Shown one piece after another: positions 1-8,897 of a stretch of 64,000 nucleotides of DNA. Source of the stretch: Leptolyngbya sp. FACHB-321 (lineage in GTDB: Bacteria > Cyanobacteriota > Cyanobacteriia > Leptolyngbyales > Leptolyngbyaceae). The stretch lies in NCBI RefSeq assembly GCF_014695975.1, contig NZ_JACJPI010000058.1:248001-312000 (forward strand), given 5' to 3'. Positions within the stretch are counted from its first letter, which is position 1. The number at the start of each line of letters is the position of its first letter. A model generated the notes under the pieces. It ran no database searches. It was given only the letters and a program-made list of their open reading frames with translations, and was not told the DNA's origin. The position numbers and the translations under genes are program-made.

Positions 1-585
1 AAGCAAATCTGGAAAGCGACTGGGACACCACCCATAACTGCTGAGTAATAATTTCTCGGCTGGTACGCCAGCGTCTAAAAAGCTTGATCGCACGTGCGGA
101 CTAGGGCAGAAAATGAAGTCAGCTAGCTTGGTTTCTTCCAACTCATCCTGTACCGTTTGATCAGTCGTGGGATGTCGAGGTCCAAGCCCTAACCGAATAT
201 ATTCACTATTCATAACTGATTTGGTAAAACCAGTGAAACAGTTGATTCGCTCTATGAATATTGGTTTCCCCTTGCTTTTCACCTTTCTGATCGTTGCCAA
301 AGAGAACCCCGGCCACAAATAGGCAGCATCAAAATGTTTTAGTGCCTGGAGATAGCGCCATTCGGTCATAGCATCATTGGCACGCAAGCGAAACACAAAG
401 GGTCTGATTAAGTTAGGGATAGCCTTGACCACATTGGAGCGCTCAACGTTGGGATCACAGCTTGAGACAAGGCAGGTAAACTGAACAGGAACCTCAACTT
501 CTGGACGGCAAAGGGATAGAAAGATATGGCTAATTGCCCGATTAGAAGCATAGGTAAGGTAAGAACTAAGAACACGTAGCATCAT
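1..585 (-). CDS. Glycosyltransferase-like protein, 5' part only
   Basis: Open frame of 195 codons that runs off the left edge, so the C-terminal half is missing. The start is one of two adjacent ATGs (585 or 582) behind a GGGGG-containing ribosome site. The visible part has no signal peptide. It contains stretches such as FIFCPSPHVRSSF and AGVPAEKLLLSSYG, which resemble the linker before the sugar-nucleotide-binding domain of GT-B glycosyltransferases. That family assignment is inferred from this pattern and is not certain. It lies downstream of, and on the same strand as, the PEP-CTERM gene with about 170 bases between them. The nucleotide-binding part lies outside the window. Confidence 0.5.
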   Translation of the reverse strand, partial: MMLRVLSSYLTYASNRAISHIFLSLCRPEVEVPVQFTCLVSSCDPNVERSNVVKAIPNLIRPFVFRLRANDAMTEWRYLQALKHFDAAYLWPGFSLATIRKVKSKGKPIFIERINCFTGFTKSVMNSEYIRLGLGPRHPTTDQTVQDELEETKLADFIFCPSPHVRSSFLDAGVPAEKLLLSSYGWCPSRFPDLL

Positions 586-752
586 CACCCCCAAGATGTA
601 GAGTAAATAAATATAGAGACTTGCAATGAAATAGCTGCAAAATGCAGAGAGAACATCTTGAGATCGATGTAGCCTTTGCTCTGTATGATTCTACTTCGGT
701 TGCCCCAAGCCTTAAACGACTGCCTAACGATCATAATTCTTTAATGATCCCT

Positions 753-1367
753 TTAGCCTTTAACCCGTCTCAAGAACCAGAGACTAAAGCAACTGAAGGC
801 TAAGATCGTACCGCCTATTTCAGATGGCTCTGGGACAGCGGCACTATTGCCATAAGTGACGGTACCCGCTAGAGTACCGCTATTGAAGTTGTCCGTCGCA
901 CCAACATAAAAGAGTTCCCGAAAGATGCGAAAGCCAAGCTCATCTTGTGAAGCTTGAGATGGCGATGGGACGACCAAAAAGTCGAGTCCTAGCAGCCTTC
1001 CATTTGAGAAAAAGGCAACCGGGTAGTCATAAAGATAGGCATCACTACCGTAGTTCAGGTCGTTTTTCTGTGTATGAAGCTTGCTTAAGAAGTTAAATTC
1101 TAAGGTGAGGCTTCCTGGTGCAGCAGAGACATATTCGCTACCGATTCCCGTTAAATTAGCGTTGTCGTAGGTGAGGCTACCGTATTCAGTAGCACCATTC
1201 ATCAAGCCGTGACTTTCGTAGGCAGCGCTAGTAATTTGAACGGTAAAGTTATACGTAATGCTAAAGGCCTGGGCAGGCTTGAGCACTGTAACAGAGCCAA
1301 GGGTGAAAATGCCTGTGATCGTTGCCCAAAGAGGCTTGAGAAGAGTTTGAGCCATCGTTTTATTCAC
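753..1367 (-). CDS. PEP-CTERM sorting domain protein
   Basis: A 204-residue exported protein. Residues 1-34 form a signal peptide ending near PAQA. The C-terminus has the tripartite sorting signal: VPEPSE, a hydrophobic stretch (about 182-198) and a basic tail RRVKG. Proteins with this signal are recognised by an exosortase, released from the membrane and often associated with exopolysaccharide. The middle is a beta-rich domain of unknown function with YNFTVQITSAAY and GTLAGTVTYG. Exported cyanobacterial PEP-CTERM proteins are common and their roles are mostly unknown. No exosortase gene is in the window. Two short palindromes lie just upstream. Confidence 0.85.
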   Translation of the reverse strand: MNKTMAQTLLKPLWATITGIFTLGSVTVLKPAQAFSITYNFTVQITSAAYESHGLMNGATEYGSLTYDNANLTGIGSEYVSAAPGSLTLEFNFLSKLHTQKNDLNYGSDAYLYDYPVAFFSNGRLLGLDFLVVPSPSQASQDELGFRIFRELFYVGATDNFNSGTLAGTVTYGNSAAVPEPSEIGGTILAFSCFSLWFLRRVKG

Positions 1368-2091
1368 AGCAAGCTTGGCAAGGTGAGCGTTTTGTTTTGT
1401 ACAAAACGACTTTTATTAAGCAGAACATAGGTTTATGTTCTACTAGCAGGTGTCCTGAGACTCAAAGTTAAAACTGGTAAGTTCATCAATTCAGTCGTGT
1501 TTGCAATTAATGCTTAGTGAAGACGCTTGGTGAAAGTGTGCTCGATGAAGGCTGGGTGTTTAGACACTTCAGAGCGTGAATCCTAATCCCTCTGTTGGTA
1601 AATTATCTAATTCTCGATCGCCTTGCCTAGTGCAATTACGGAGACTTCACAAGCTAGCACTGGTTAAAATCAAGAAGTGCTCTGGCAAATGATTGAACTG
1701 TGTGGATTTACAGAGTTCCGGTTGCTTCCTGTTCCTGTTTTTAAGCGCTAGTACTTTATAAAGGCAGCATAAAGAAATGTACGAAGGAGAACCCTCTCAA
1801 CCGTCAACATCAAAGGCAAGATGCCGTGGGTAAAGGAGAAAACCAAAGGAGACAAAATAAAAGCTAGCGAGACAGATATTGAGAGGGTTCATGTCTTGTA
1901 ATTGTCTTATGCATAGAGACTACTAGCTGGTGAGTCTCTCTTCTGATAGACGTTGCAGACGTTGAGCGAATGGCGAACTGCGCTTGCTAGCTCAAGCCAA
2001 TTGCCAAAACACCTTTCCACTTCACCGTCAGTCAAAGCAAAATTCAAATACTTTAAAGCGCTATCATAGCGTTTGTTACAGGGGTCACAGT
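1368..2091. other. Intergenic region with several small palindromes
   Basis: About 720 bases between the divergent PEP-CTERM and secD genes. It contains TTTTGTACAAAA (1395-1406), AGAACATA/TATGTTCT with a four-base loop (1422-1441), an 11-base inverted repeat AACCCTCTCAA/TTGAGAGGGTT (1790-1800 and 1879-1889), and a 7-base hairpin AGAGACT/AGTCTCT (1915-1939). I see no convincing gene here. Confidence 0.6.
1395..1441. promoter_or_regulatory. Two palindromes upstream of the PEP-CTERM gene
   Basis: A perfect 12-base palindrome TTTTGTACAAAA (1395-1406) and a hairpin AGAACATA-ggtt-TATGTTCT (1422-1441) lie 28-74 bases upstream of the PEP-CTERM start. The position suits an operator. The regulator is unknown. 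Confidence 0.35.
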
Positions 2092-3516
2092 ATGGGAAGA
2101 CAGCGATCGCTCTTAGGCTTAATTTTAGTGCTGCTGATTGCCGCCATTGTTGTTATCGTCAAAGTGCCAGCACGTCTGGGCTTGGATCTGCAAGGTGGTT
2201 CACAGCTCACGATTCAGGTAAAAACAACGCCAGAAATTCAAGAGATTACCGATCGAGACCTTGAAGGCGTTCGCAAGGTGATCGAAGGGCGAGTCAATGG
2301 ATTGGGCGTATCCGAACCGCTCGTACAAACCGCTGGCAACAACCAGATTCTGGTGCAGCTACCGGGCGTGAACGATCCGAAGCAGGCAGAGCGTGTATTG
2401 GGTGGCACGGCTCAGCTCGATTTCCGCAGGCAAAAGCCTGGTACAGAGGCGCAGTTGCAAATTGAAAAACAAAATTTGCGTGAGAAGTTAGAAGTACAGG
2501 CGCAGCTAAGAAAAAACCCGGATCAAGCCGCGATCGCGAAAAATCAGGCAGAGCTAAAAGCGACCAATGACTCGATCGCTACCCTCTTTGAAAAAACGGA
2601 ACTGACAGGCAAAAATCTCAAAGATGCCTATCCTGAACCTGCTGGTGCTGCCAGCATTTGGCACGTTGGGCTGAGGTTTGATCCACGCGGCGGCGAACTT
2701 TTTGCAGAACTAACGAAAAGCATTGCCGGTACAGGACGTGCGCTCGGCATTTTTCTAGATGCTGCCCCCATTAGTGCTGACTTTGCTTACACCGTCGATG
2801 TGCAGTACGCTCAAACGGGCATTACGGGCGGCGGCGCAGTTATTGAGGGCAGCTTCACAGCTGAACGAGCTAGCGACATTGCGGTACAACTTCGAGGTGG
2901 CGCTTTGCCTCTGCCTGTAGAAGTCGTGGAAAACCGTACTGTTGGCGCGACCTTAGGACGAGACAGCGTGCAAAGCAGCATCTATGCAGGCATTGGCGGC
3001 TTGGTGCTGGTGCTGATTTTCATGGTGGCTTACTATCGGCTGCCCGGACTCGTTGCCGATGTTGCCCTACTAATCTATGCCGTTCTCACCTATGCGGCCT
3101 TTAATCTCCTAGGTGTGACCCTCACTCTTCCGGGTATCGCTGGCTTTATTCTCAGCATTGGGATGGCAGTAGATGCCAATGTGCTGATTTTTGAGCGCAC
3201 GCGAGAAGAGCTACGCGCAGGCAAGACCCTTTATCGATCAATAGAAGGGGGGTTTTATCGAGCGTTTCCAAGTATTTTGGACGGTCATGTGACGACTCTG
3301 ATTTCCTGTGCAGCTCTCTTCTGGCTTGGTGCTGGCTTGGTCAAAGGCTTTGCCCTCACTCTGGCGTTAGGCGTTGGCTTAAGTCTGTTCACTTCTTTGA
3401 CCTGTACCCGAACTTTGCTGTTTTATGTACAGAGCATTCACAGGCTGCGGAAGCTAGAATTCTACGGTCCTAAACTGCCATCAGCGAATCAATCTCAGGT
3501 GGAGGCAACCCCATGA
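2092..3516 (+). CDS. secD: Protein translocase subunit SecD
   Basis: Membrane subunit of the SecDF accessory complex, which uses the proton gradient to help pull exported proteins through SecYEG. The protein has 474 residues: a first membrane helix at about 7-24, the motif [11 protein letters not shown] right after it, a large periplasmic region (about 30-305) and a cluster of helices at the C-terminus with the conserved [16 protein letters not shown]. The ATG at 2092 is preceded by AGGGG. The frame is open 36 codons further upstream to a TTG, but that extension is unlike SecD proteins. The stop overlaps the secF start by four bases (ATGA), which indicates translational coupling. Confidence 0.97.
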   Translation: MGRQRSLLGLILVLLIAAIVVIVKVPARLGLDLQGGSQLTIQVKTTPEIQEITDRDLEGVRKVIEGRVNGLGVSEPLVQTAGNNQILVQLPGVNDPKQAERVLGGTAQLDFRRQKPGTEAQLQIEKQNLREKLEVQAQLRKNPDQAAIAKNQAELKATNDSIATLFEKTELTGKNLKDAYPEPAGAASIWHVGLRFDPRGGELFAELTKSIAGTGRALGIFLDAAPISADFAYTVDVQYAQTGITGGGAVIEGSFTAERASDIAVQLRGGALPLPVEVVENRTVGATLGRDSVQSSIYAGIGGLVLVLIFMVAYYRLPGLVADVALLIYAVLTYAAFNLLGVTLTLPGIAGFILSIGMAVDANVLIFERTREELRAGKTLYRSIEGGFYRAFPSILDGHVTTLISCAALFWLGAGLVKGFALTLALGVGLSLFTSLTCTRTLLFYVQSIHRLRKLEFYGPKLPSANQSQVEATP

Positions 3517-4517
3517 AACTGCAAATTGTGCGGCAACGCAAACTTTGGTGGACGGTGTCGTCTGTGCTGATTCTGGCAGGCATCATTGCAATGCTGATCT
3601 CCTGGCAGCAGTTGGGTTCGCCTCTGCGCCCAAGCCTGGATTTTGTTGGTGGTACTCGTCTTCAGGTTGAGCGAGATTGCTCAAAGCCTAATGCCTGCGA
3701 CCAGCCGATCGACATTGCAGCAGTGCGAGATGTCATGACGGCTGAAGGGCTTGGCGATAGTAGTATCCAACTGTTAGGGAAGGAGCAGCAAGCACTGTCG
3801 ATTCGTACGAAACCGCTTAACCCAGACGAGCGGGTGAGAGTGTTGGAAACACTAAGTAGTAAGCTTGGGGCGTTTGACCCAACTAAAAACCAGATTGATA
3901 CAGTTGGTCCAGTGATTGGACAGCAGTTGTTTGCGTCTGGAATGCTAGCGCTCATTGTCTCGTTTGCGCTAATCATGGTCTACTTGAGCTTCCGGTTCCA
4001 GTTAGACTATGCAATCTTTGCGATCATTGCGCTTTTTCATGACGTTTTGATTACAGTCGGCATTTTTGCCATGCTGGGATTGACCATGGGCACTGAGGTC
4101 GATAGCCTGTTCATTGTGGCGTTGCTGACGATCGTTGGTTTCTCGGTAAACGATACCGTTGTTATTTATGACCGTATTCGCGAAACAAAAGCTGAAAGCC
4201 CAACGCGCCCGATCAATGACATTGTGGATGAAGCCGTTAACCAAACGCTAGCACGTTCCATCAACACGACTGTCACGGTACTGCTAACGCTGTTTTCGAT
4301 CTTTTTCTTCGGTGGTGAAACCCTGAAAAACTTTGCGCTCGCGCTGATTATTGGCTTTGGAGTTGGCGCGTATTCCAGCATCTTTATTGCTGGCACACTT
4401 CTGGCCTTCTGGCGTGAGCGAACGGAGGTTCTGACGCCCGCGACTGCCACTGTGGATCTAGGTGGAAGTAATCTTGCTTCTACCAACGATATTTCCACAA
4501 GAGCAGATGATGCCTGA
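3513..4517 (+). CDS. secF: Protein translocase subunit SecF
   Basis: Partner of SecD in protein export. It has 334 residues with a first membrane helix at about 15-31, the signature [11 protein letters not shown], a periplasmic domain, then helices from about 140 containing [17 protein letters not shown], which corresponds to the SecF proton-relay region. It has a longer hydrophilic C-terminal tail after about residue 300. It overlaps secD by four bases and a small membrane-protein gene follows 12 bases later, so the three probably form one transcript. Confidence 0.97.
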   Translation: MKLQIVRQRKLWWTVSSVLILAGIIAMLISWQQLGSPLRPSLDFVGGTRLQVERDCSKPNACDQPIDIAAVRDVMTAEGLGDSSIQLLGKEQQALSIRTKPLNPDERVRVLETLSSKLGAFDPTKNQIDTVGPVIGQQLFASGMLALIVSFALIMVYLSFRFQLDYAIFAIIALFHDVLITVGIFAMLGLTMGTEVDSLFIVALLTIVGFSVNDTVVIYDRIRETKAESPTRPINDIVDEAVNQTLARSINTTVTVLLTLFSIFFFGGETLKNFALALIIGFGVGAYSSIFIAGTLLAFWRERTEVLTPATATVDLGGSNLASTNDISTRADDA

Positions 4518-4529
4518 CCGAGCCATAGT

Positions 4530-4946
4530 ATGGATCAATCAGAAAAGAACCCATCGGTAGCTGTAAATGCTGATGCGATCGACCCTACATTGCAGCAGGA
4601 CGTTGCACGGCTCTATCGTCTCACCATCTATGCACGCTGGTGTGTGGTTGGAGTTTTGTGGCTTACCGTTGGCTTATTAAGCCTGTGGGGCTTGCGCTAT
4701 CCCATTTCGCTCTTGCTGGATTACTTTACGTGGACTGCGGTGCGTTATGGGCTAGCCTTCAATCGGCTTCCCACGATCGGACTCGCTACTTGCATCGGTT
4801 TCACAATCGCCACACTGCTCTGGCAAAGTCGCAATGCCCTGTTTGGGCTTTCGCCTCGCGATCGACATCGGCTAGAGCAGCAGGTACAGCGCATTCGCTT
4901 ACAGGGAGTGAGCCATCCTCTCTGGAAAATTGTCTGTCGGCATTAG
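4530..4946 (+). CDS. Conserved small membrane protein
   Basis: 138 residues with two predicted membrane segments (about 36-58 and 81-97) followed by a basic cytoplasmic tail (DRHRLEQQVQRIRLQG). I do not recognise a named family. It begins 12 bases after secF and is probably cotranscribed with secD-secF, which hints at a membrane role but does not establish one. There is no strong Shine-Dalgarno sequence before the ATG. Confidence 0.7.
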   Translation: MDQSEKNPSVAVNADAIDPTLQQDVARLYRLTIYARWCVVGVLWLTVGLLSLWGLRYPISLLLDYFTWTAVRYGLAFNRLPTIGLATCIGFTIATLLWQSRNALFGLSPRDRHRLEQQVQRIRLQGVSHPLWKIVCRH

Positions 4947-4950
4947 CTAT

Positions 4951-5050
4951 AGCAAAAGGATGAAGGATGAGGGATGAATCGAAGCCCTTACTCAAACAGA
5001 GTTTCAAGGTTTACGTTTATCCTAACGTCCTCTTCGACTGCTATACCACC
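4951..5050 (+). repeat. Dispersed intergenic repeat, family A copy 1
   Basis: About 100 bases, from GCAAAAGGATGAAGGATG to CTTCGACTGCTATACC. A second copy lies at 16886-16980 with the same blocks in the same order (GCAAAAGGAT, GAAGCCCTT, CAAGGTT, TCCTAA, CTTCGACTGC) and one length difference near the start. It is non-coding and follows the small membrane-protein gene. A 64-codon open frame that overlaps it is not credible as a gene. Confidence 0.6.
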
Positions 5051-5193
5051 AGCATCAGTACGATCAACGCAGGGCTGGTATTCAATAGCGACGCGGCTAA
5101 CTAGCAAACAGTGCCTAACGACAAACTTTGCAAACCCTGTCTACCGCTCAGTCGTATACTATCGCTGAGAAGGCAATTTGCAGCGATAAGTGA

Positions 5194-5613
5194 ATGATGC
5201 AGAGAATTTGGAAGGGGGTTGGAGCCTTAGTTCTAGCTATGCTGCTGACAGCTTGTGGGCTGCCGATTGGGGGACCCAGCCATCAGCTAGTAGAACGGGC
5301 GATCGCGCAACAGCTTCATCAAACCCAAGCAGCGCTCAATCAGCAACTTCGGCTCAACGTGCAACCCACTGATCTAGAAATTAAGCGAGTGGTTATTGCC
5401 GAACAAACACCTCTCATCATTGAAGACCTGAAAGCCTTTCGTGTGCGCGGCACGTACAATGTCACCACCAAGCTACCCACTCGACGGATCACCCAGCAGA
5501 ATCCGTTTGAAGTCTATCTGCAACGGCAAAAAGAGGGCAAAACCTGGCGTTTAGCTCATCTAGAAACCGATGATAATGGTCAATCGCTTTGGGTGACACA
5601 GCGTCTTCAGTAG
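5194..5613 (+). CDS. Putative lipoprotein of unknown function
   Basis: 139 residues with an N-terminal signal peptide and lipobox LLTAC, the lipid-modified Cys being residue 21. The mature part is about 118 residues, rich in Gln and Leu, ending with WRLAHLETDDNGQSLWVTQRLQ. No family is recognised. Conserved cyanobacterial lipoproteins of this size are common. The start is ambiguous between adjacent ATGs at 5194 and 5197. It stands alone between a dispersed repeat and a 520-base intergenic region. Confidence 0.72.
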   Translation: MMQRIWKGVGALVLAMLLTACGLPIGGPSHQLVERAIAQQLHQTQAALNQQLRLNVQPTDLEIKRVVIAEQTPLIIEDLKAFRVRGTYNVTTKLPTRRITQQNPFEVYLQRQKEGKTWRLAHLETDDNGQSLWVTQRLQ

Positions 5614-6136
5614 CAAACCCGCAGCCGGAATGATGCAGTATTAAGCCCTCTTCCAGCGATCGCCAGCTTTTTATCTTTTCTAAAAACTCTCCCTTGCAGT
5701 GCCGTAGAAACTGCATAAGTGGCTTATGTGCTAACCGCTTTCCAGCCGTTTAGCTGCACTCTGTGTTGGAAAGCGGCTTCGTTAAAGAAAGCTTGAGCAT
5801 GACCCAGCTAGTCGTGCTGTTAGGCAGCATTTTCAAAAGAGACGTGAACAGCGGGTAATCTGTCACCTTCATGTCACTTTTATCTATGAAACTTGAATGG
5901 TGTCCCAAAACAAATGAAGCATAGGGTATGGAGCACGAATCTAACGAACGAGACGAAGACTGACCCCTTGAAGAAATTAACCCAATTCGAGCAGGCAGCA
6001 CCGATGGCTGACCCTTAAACTGAGGCAATGCCCTTGGACGATGAGCAAGAAAGCGACGGTTTACTTCTGTTTATAGATGGCACCAGCGGCATTATTTGAC
6101 AGGTGTCGACATGGGCTAAAACGAAGAGCGAGACAT
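5614..6136. other. Intergenic region with an inverted repeat
   Basis: No credible gene. A 10-base inverted repeat CCGCTTTCCA (5735-5744) / TGGAAAGCGG (5767-5776) could form a stem-loop downstream of the lipoprotein gene. The rest shows nothing recognisable. Confidence 0.5.
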
Positions 6137-7363
6137 ATGAAAGCACTCCATATTCACACACCCTGGCTTATTCTTACTCTAGTAGGGCTGTTTGCCTGCA
6201 CACCAACACAAGAGTCAGTCAGCGAAACGCCCAGAGCAACAGAGACAATAAGTCAGGAGGCTCAAACAGTTGCTAAACCTGTAGCGGTGCAACCAGCAAG
6301 CTGTAGGCTAGTGGAAAACGGCTTTGGTCCACAAGGGCAGGTCAAGGTGCGAGTAGAAGAAGTAGTGACAGGGCTAGATGTGCCCTGGGGACTTGCCTTT
6401 CTACCAAACGGCGACCTCCTCGTCTCAGAACGACCAGGGCGAGTGAGGTTGGTGCAAAAGGGCAAATTGCGCCCTCAGGCGATCGCCACTATTAATGTCA
6501 GCGATCGTGGTGAAGGTGGCTTGCTGGGCATTGCCGCTCATCCTGACGTTGCTAACAATCGCTTCTTTTATGTCTATTTCACGGCAGACAAGAATGGCTC
6601 TCCAGTTAATCGAGTAGAACGATGGCGGCTGTCAACGAATGGCTTAAGTGCCACCCGCGATCGCACCATCATTGACAACATTCCAGTCGCACAGTTCCAC
6701 AATGGCGGACGGATTCGCTTTGGTCCTGACGGCATGCTTTACATCGGCACTGGGGATGCTAGAAAGCCTGACCTTTCTCAGAATGTGAAAAGCTTGGCAG
6801 GTAAGATTTTGCGCGTCACTCCTGATGGTCAAGTGCCCGCCGATAATCCTTTTCCGGGCAACCCAGTCTACATTACGGGTATTCGCAACACTCAAGGGTT
6901 TGATTGGGTCAATGCCTCAACTCTGTGGGTTAGTGATCATGGTCCCAGTGGTGAATTAGGGCGATCGGGACACGATAAAGTCAGTGTTGCTCAGGCAGGC
7001 GATAATCTGGGCTGGCCTACCACCTACCGCTGTGAAGCACGGCAAGGATTAGTAACACCTGCGATCGTCTGGCAGCAAGCATTACCTCCCGGAGGCGCAG
7101 CGATTTACACTGGCAACGCGATTCCTGAATGGAAAGGCAGTCTTATTGTGGCAGGACTGCGGTCAGAACACTTACAGCGCGTAGTCATTGATCTGCAATC
7201 TAACCAGGTGCAGCAGCATGAAGTGTATTTACAGGGTCAACAGGGACGGCTAAGAGATGCTGTGATGGGACCCGATGGCGAATTGTATATCACCACCAGC
7301 AACTGTGATGGTCGTGGCAGTTGCCCTGCGGAAAAAGACAAAATTCTTCGCATCACGCGCTAG
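6137..7363 (+). CDS. PQQ-type sugar dehydrogenase (sorbosone/aldose family), lipoprotein
   Basis: A 408-residue beta-propeller protein of the soluble aldose sugar dehydrogenase/glucose-sorbosone dehydrogenase family. These enzymes oxidise aldoses in the periplasm using PQQ or a similar quinone. The N-terminus MKALHIHTPWLILTLVGLFAC is a lipoprotein signal with the lipid Cys near residue 21. Family motifs include VPWGLAFLPNGDLLVSER, GEGGLLGIAAHPD, HNGGRIRFGPDGMLYIGTGD and VSDHGPSGE. The ATG at 6137 was chosen because the 20 residues upstream of it in frame are unlike a signal peptide. No PQQ biosynthesis genes are nearby, so the actual cofactor is unknown. Confidence 0.88.
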   Translation: MKALHIHTPWLILTLVGLFACTPTQESVSETPRATETISQEAQTVAKPVAVQPASCRLVENGFGPQGQVKVRVEEVVTGLDVPWGLAFLPNGDLLVSERPGRVRLVQKGKLRPQAIATINVSDRGEGGLLGIAAHPDVANNRFFYVYFTADKNGSPVNRVERWRLSTNGLSATRDRTIIDNIPVAQFHNGGRIRFGPDGMLYIGTGDARKPDLSQNVKSLAGKILRVTPDGQVPADNPFPGNPVYITGIRNTQGFDWVNASTLWVSDHGPSGELGRSGHDKVSVAQAGDNLGWPTTYRCEARQGLVTPAIVWQQALPPGGAAIYTGNAIPEWKGSLIVAGLRSEHLQRVVIDLQSNQVQQHEVYLQGQQGRLRDAVMGPDGELYITTSNCDGRGSCPAEKDKILRITR

Positions 7364-7435
7364 ATTTTCCTTAAACTCCTGGTTATTCGCCTCTCGTTTG
7401 CCGACAATAGAAAGGGAACATAAAGGCTACCGATC

Positions 7436-7816
7436 ATGACTGCTTTTGACCAGTCCCAACCAGAGTTTTGGCATGACCAGGGTTGCCGGCTTTGTGAAAC
7501 AGAGCAATATGCGGCTGCGATCGCAGCCTTTGACCAGGCGATTGCCCTTGATCCTGGTAACTGCAAAGCTTGGAGCAATCGCGGTAATGCACTGTCAGGC
7601 ATGAAACGCCAAGCTGAAGCCCTGCATAGCTATGACCGGGCAGTCGCAATAGAACCGAATTATCACCAAGCATGGTTTAACCGGGCGCTTTTGCTAACAG
7701 AGATGGCAGCCTACGTTAATGCCGTTGAGTCGTATGACCGTGCGATTGCTCTCGATCCAGATCCCATTTATCAGCATGGCAAAGCAGCTCTTTGGCTTAA
7801 GCACAAACTGACATAG
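7436..7816 (+). CDS. Tetratricopeptide repeat protein
   Basis: 126 residues made of about three TPR units. The repeats show the spacing AAIAAFDQAIALDPGN, EALHSYDRAVAIEPNY and NAVESYDRAIALDPD. TPRs are protein-protein interaction modules, and the partner cannot be inferred. There is no signal peptide or other domain. It is short compared with most TPR proteins but complete, with an ATG and a stop. Confidence 0.85.
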   Translation: MTAFDQSQPEFWHDQGCRLCETEQYAAAIAAFDQAIALDPGNCKAWSNRGNALSGMKRQAEALHSYDRAVAIEPNYHQAWFNRALLLTEMAAYVNAVESYDRAIALDPDPIYQHGKAALWLKHKLT

Positions 7817-7892
7817 CATTCTCTGGCAGTTTGTAAAAGGAGAGTAACTTAACCACGTTCCTTACAGAGACACAGAGCCGCAAGCGCCGCCC

Positions 7893-7935
7893 TAGGCTAT
7901 AGTGACTCAAGGGCTGCCTTAGGCTGTAGTGACTC
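7893..7935. repeat. Two-copy direct repeat
   Basis: TAGGCTATAGTGACTC (7893-7908) and TAGGCTGTAGTGACTC (7920-7935), one mismatch, 27-base period, lying between the convergent TPR gene and the exported protein gene. Confidence 0.65.
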
Positions 7936-7944
7936 TTCAGCAGG

Positions 7945-8394
7945 TTAGCGCAGCTTTTGATAATATTGGGTCACGGTTCGCACATAGTTAGCGGTCGCGC
8001 CACTGGTGCAGCCCTTGTCTTTGCCAGTCATCCACCAACAGGCAACAGCTTGTACAGTACTGCTTTCGTTATTAGCATTAAGCTGTAGCCTTTGGTTGAA
8101 TTCATCCTGCACGACGCAAGTGATGACCTGTCTTGCTAGAGCCGGATCGCGGTCAAACTGGGCTGGTGTTACTTGCCGCTTCAGACAACTTTTTGACCAA
8201 ACGGCAAGCGTACCAGGCTTAACTTGCCAGTCACTATATAAGCCGTCGTTAGACCGACCTGTTTTAGGTGCCGCCTGCCGCAGCGCTTCTACCATTGCCG
8301 TTACTCGCGGTTTAGCGGGTGTTTGCGCCTGGACTGGTGCTAATGCAACGGCTAAACCCATGCTCAGCACGAAGCTACCTAAGAGTATACGCAT
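7945..8394 (-). CDS. Exported protein of unknown function
   Basis: 149 residues beginning with a clear signal peptide (MRILLGSFVLSMGLAVALAP, cleavage near VQAQ). The mature part has four Cys residues (SKSCL, ITCVV, VACWW, KGCTS) that could form disulfides, and SDWQVKPGTLAVWSKSC. The inner ATG at 8394 gives a proper signal peptide, while 21 further in-frame codons upstream do not. No family is recognised. It is probably periplasmic. Confidence 0.7.
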   Translation of the reverse strand: MRILLGSFVLSMGLAVALAPVQAQTPAKPRVTAMVEALRQAAPKTGRSNDGLYSDWQVKPGTLAVWSKSCLKRQVTPAQFDRDPALARQVITCVVQDEFNQRLQLNANNESSTVQAVACWWMTGKDKGCTSGATANYVRTVTQYYQKLR

Positions 8395-8897
8395 ATTTCG
8401 CTGCCTCCGCTTACTGTTCGTTTGCGTCAATCGTACTGAGTCAAGCGCATTCCTCACTCAGTACTTGCACTTTTGGCTCAGTATCAGTCACTGCATAACG
8501 GCAAGACATTAAGGCGATCGCTATAAGAGCAATCAGCAGTTGAACTTTACAACATTATGTCAGGCAGTAAACTATGGAACAGGAATGCAACAGGATAGAG
8601 TGCGCGCCTCATCATCGCTTGAAAAGCTGATCGCTCATTTTTTCCAGGTGGTGAGTGGATATAATCATGCAGCTCAAATTTAGTCTTTAGCCCTTAACTC
8701 AGTTTAAAGAAATATCTAAAGTAAGCAAGTTTGTCTAAATTTGAGCTAATTTTGCATGTGCTGGGCATTCTGTGCAACATATATCCCCATTTAGTACCAA
8801 CTTTAAAGAGCCTGCTAAATAATCAAAACAAGGGCTAAGCGATCAATTGCTCTCATATATTGTTTTAGCAATTGTTGTCTTTTAATTTAACTGTAAT
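8395..8897. other. Intergenic region holding a large nested palindrome
   Basis: About 500 bases between the divergent exported-protein gene and the hybrid kinase gene. The notable content is the nested inverted repeat at 8666-8758, listed separately. The last 140 bases before the kinase start are AT-rich. No gene is seen. Confidence 0.6.
8666..8758. repeat. Nested inverted repeat (structured leader or MITE-like)
   Basis: A perfect 13-base pair of arms, AGCTCAAATTTAG (8671-8683) and CTAAATTTGAGCT (8735-8747). Inside is a second pair, CTTTAG (8685-8690) and CTAAAG (8716-8721). Outside is CATGC (8666-8670) with GCATG (8754-8758). The arms would fold into one long hairpin on either strand. It lies about 140 bases upstream of the hybrid kinase start. 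Confidence 0.7.

Noticed and set aside
4974-5168. 64-codon + strand frame
   Set aside because: It lies in dispersed repeat family A, has no ribosome site, and its translation has no protein-like features.
5750-6028. 92-codon - strand frame upstream of the sugar dehydrogenase
   Set aside because: No ribosome site or recognisable domain; its composition is like translated intergenic DNA.
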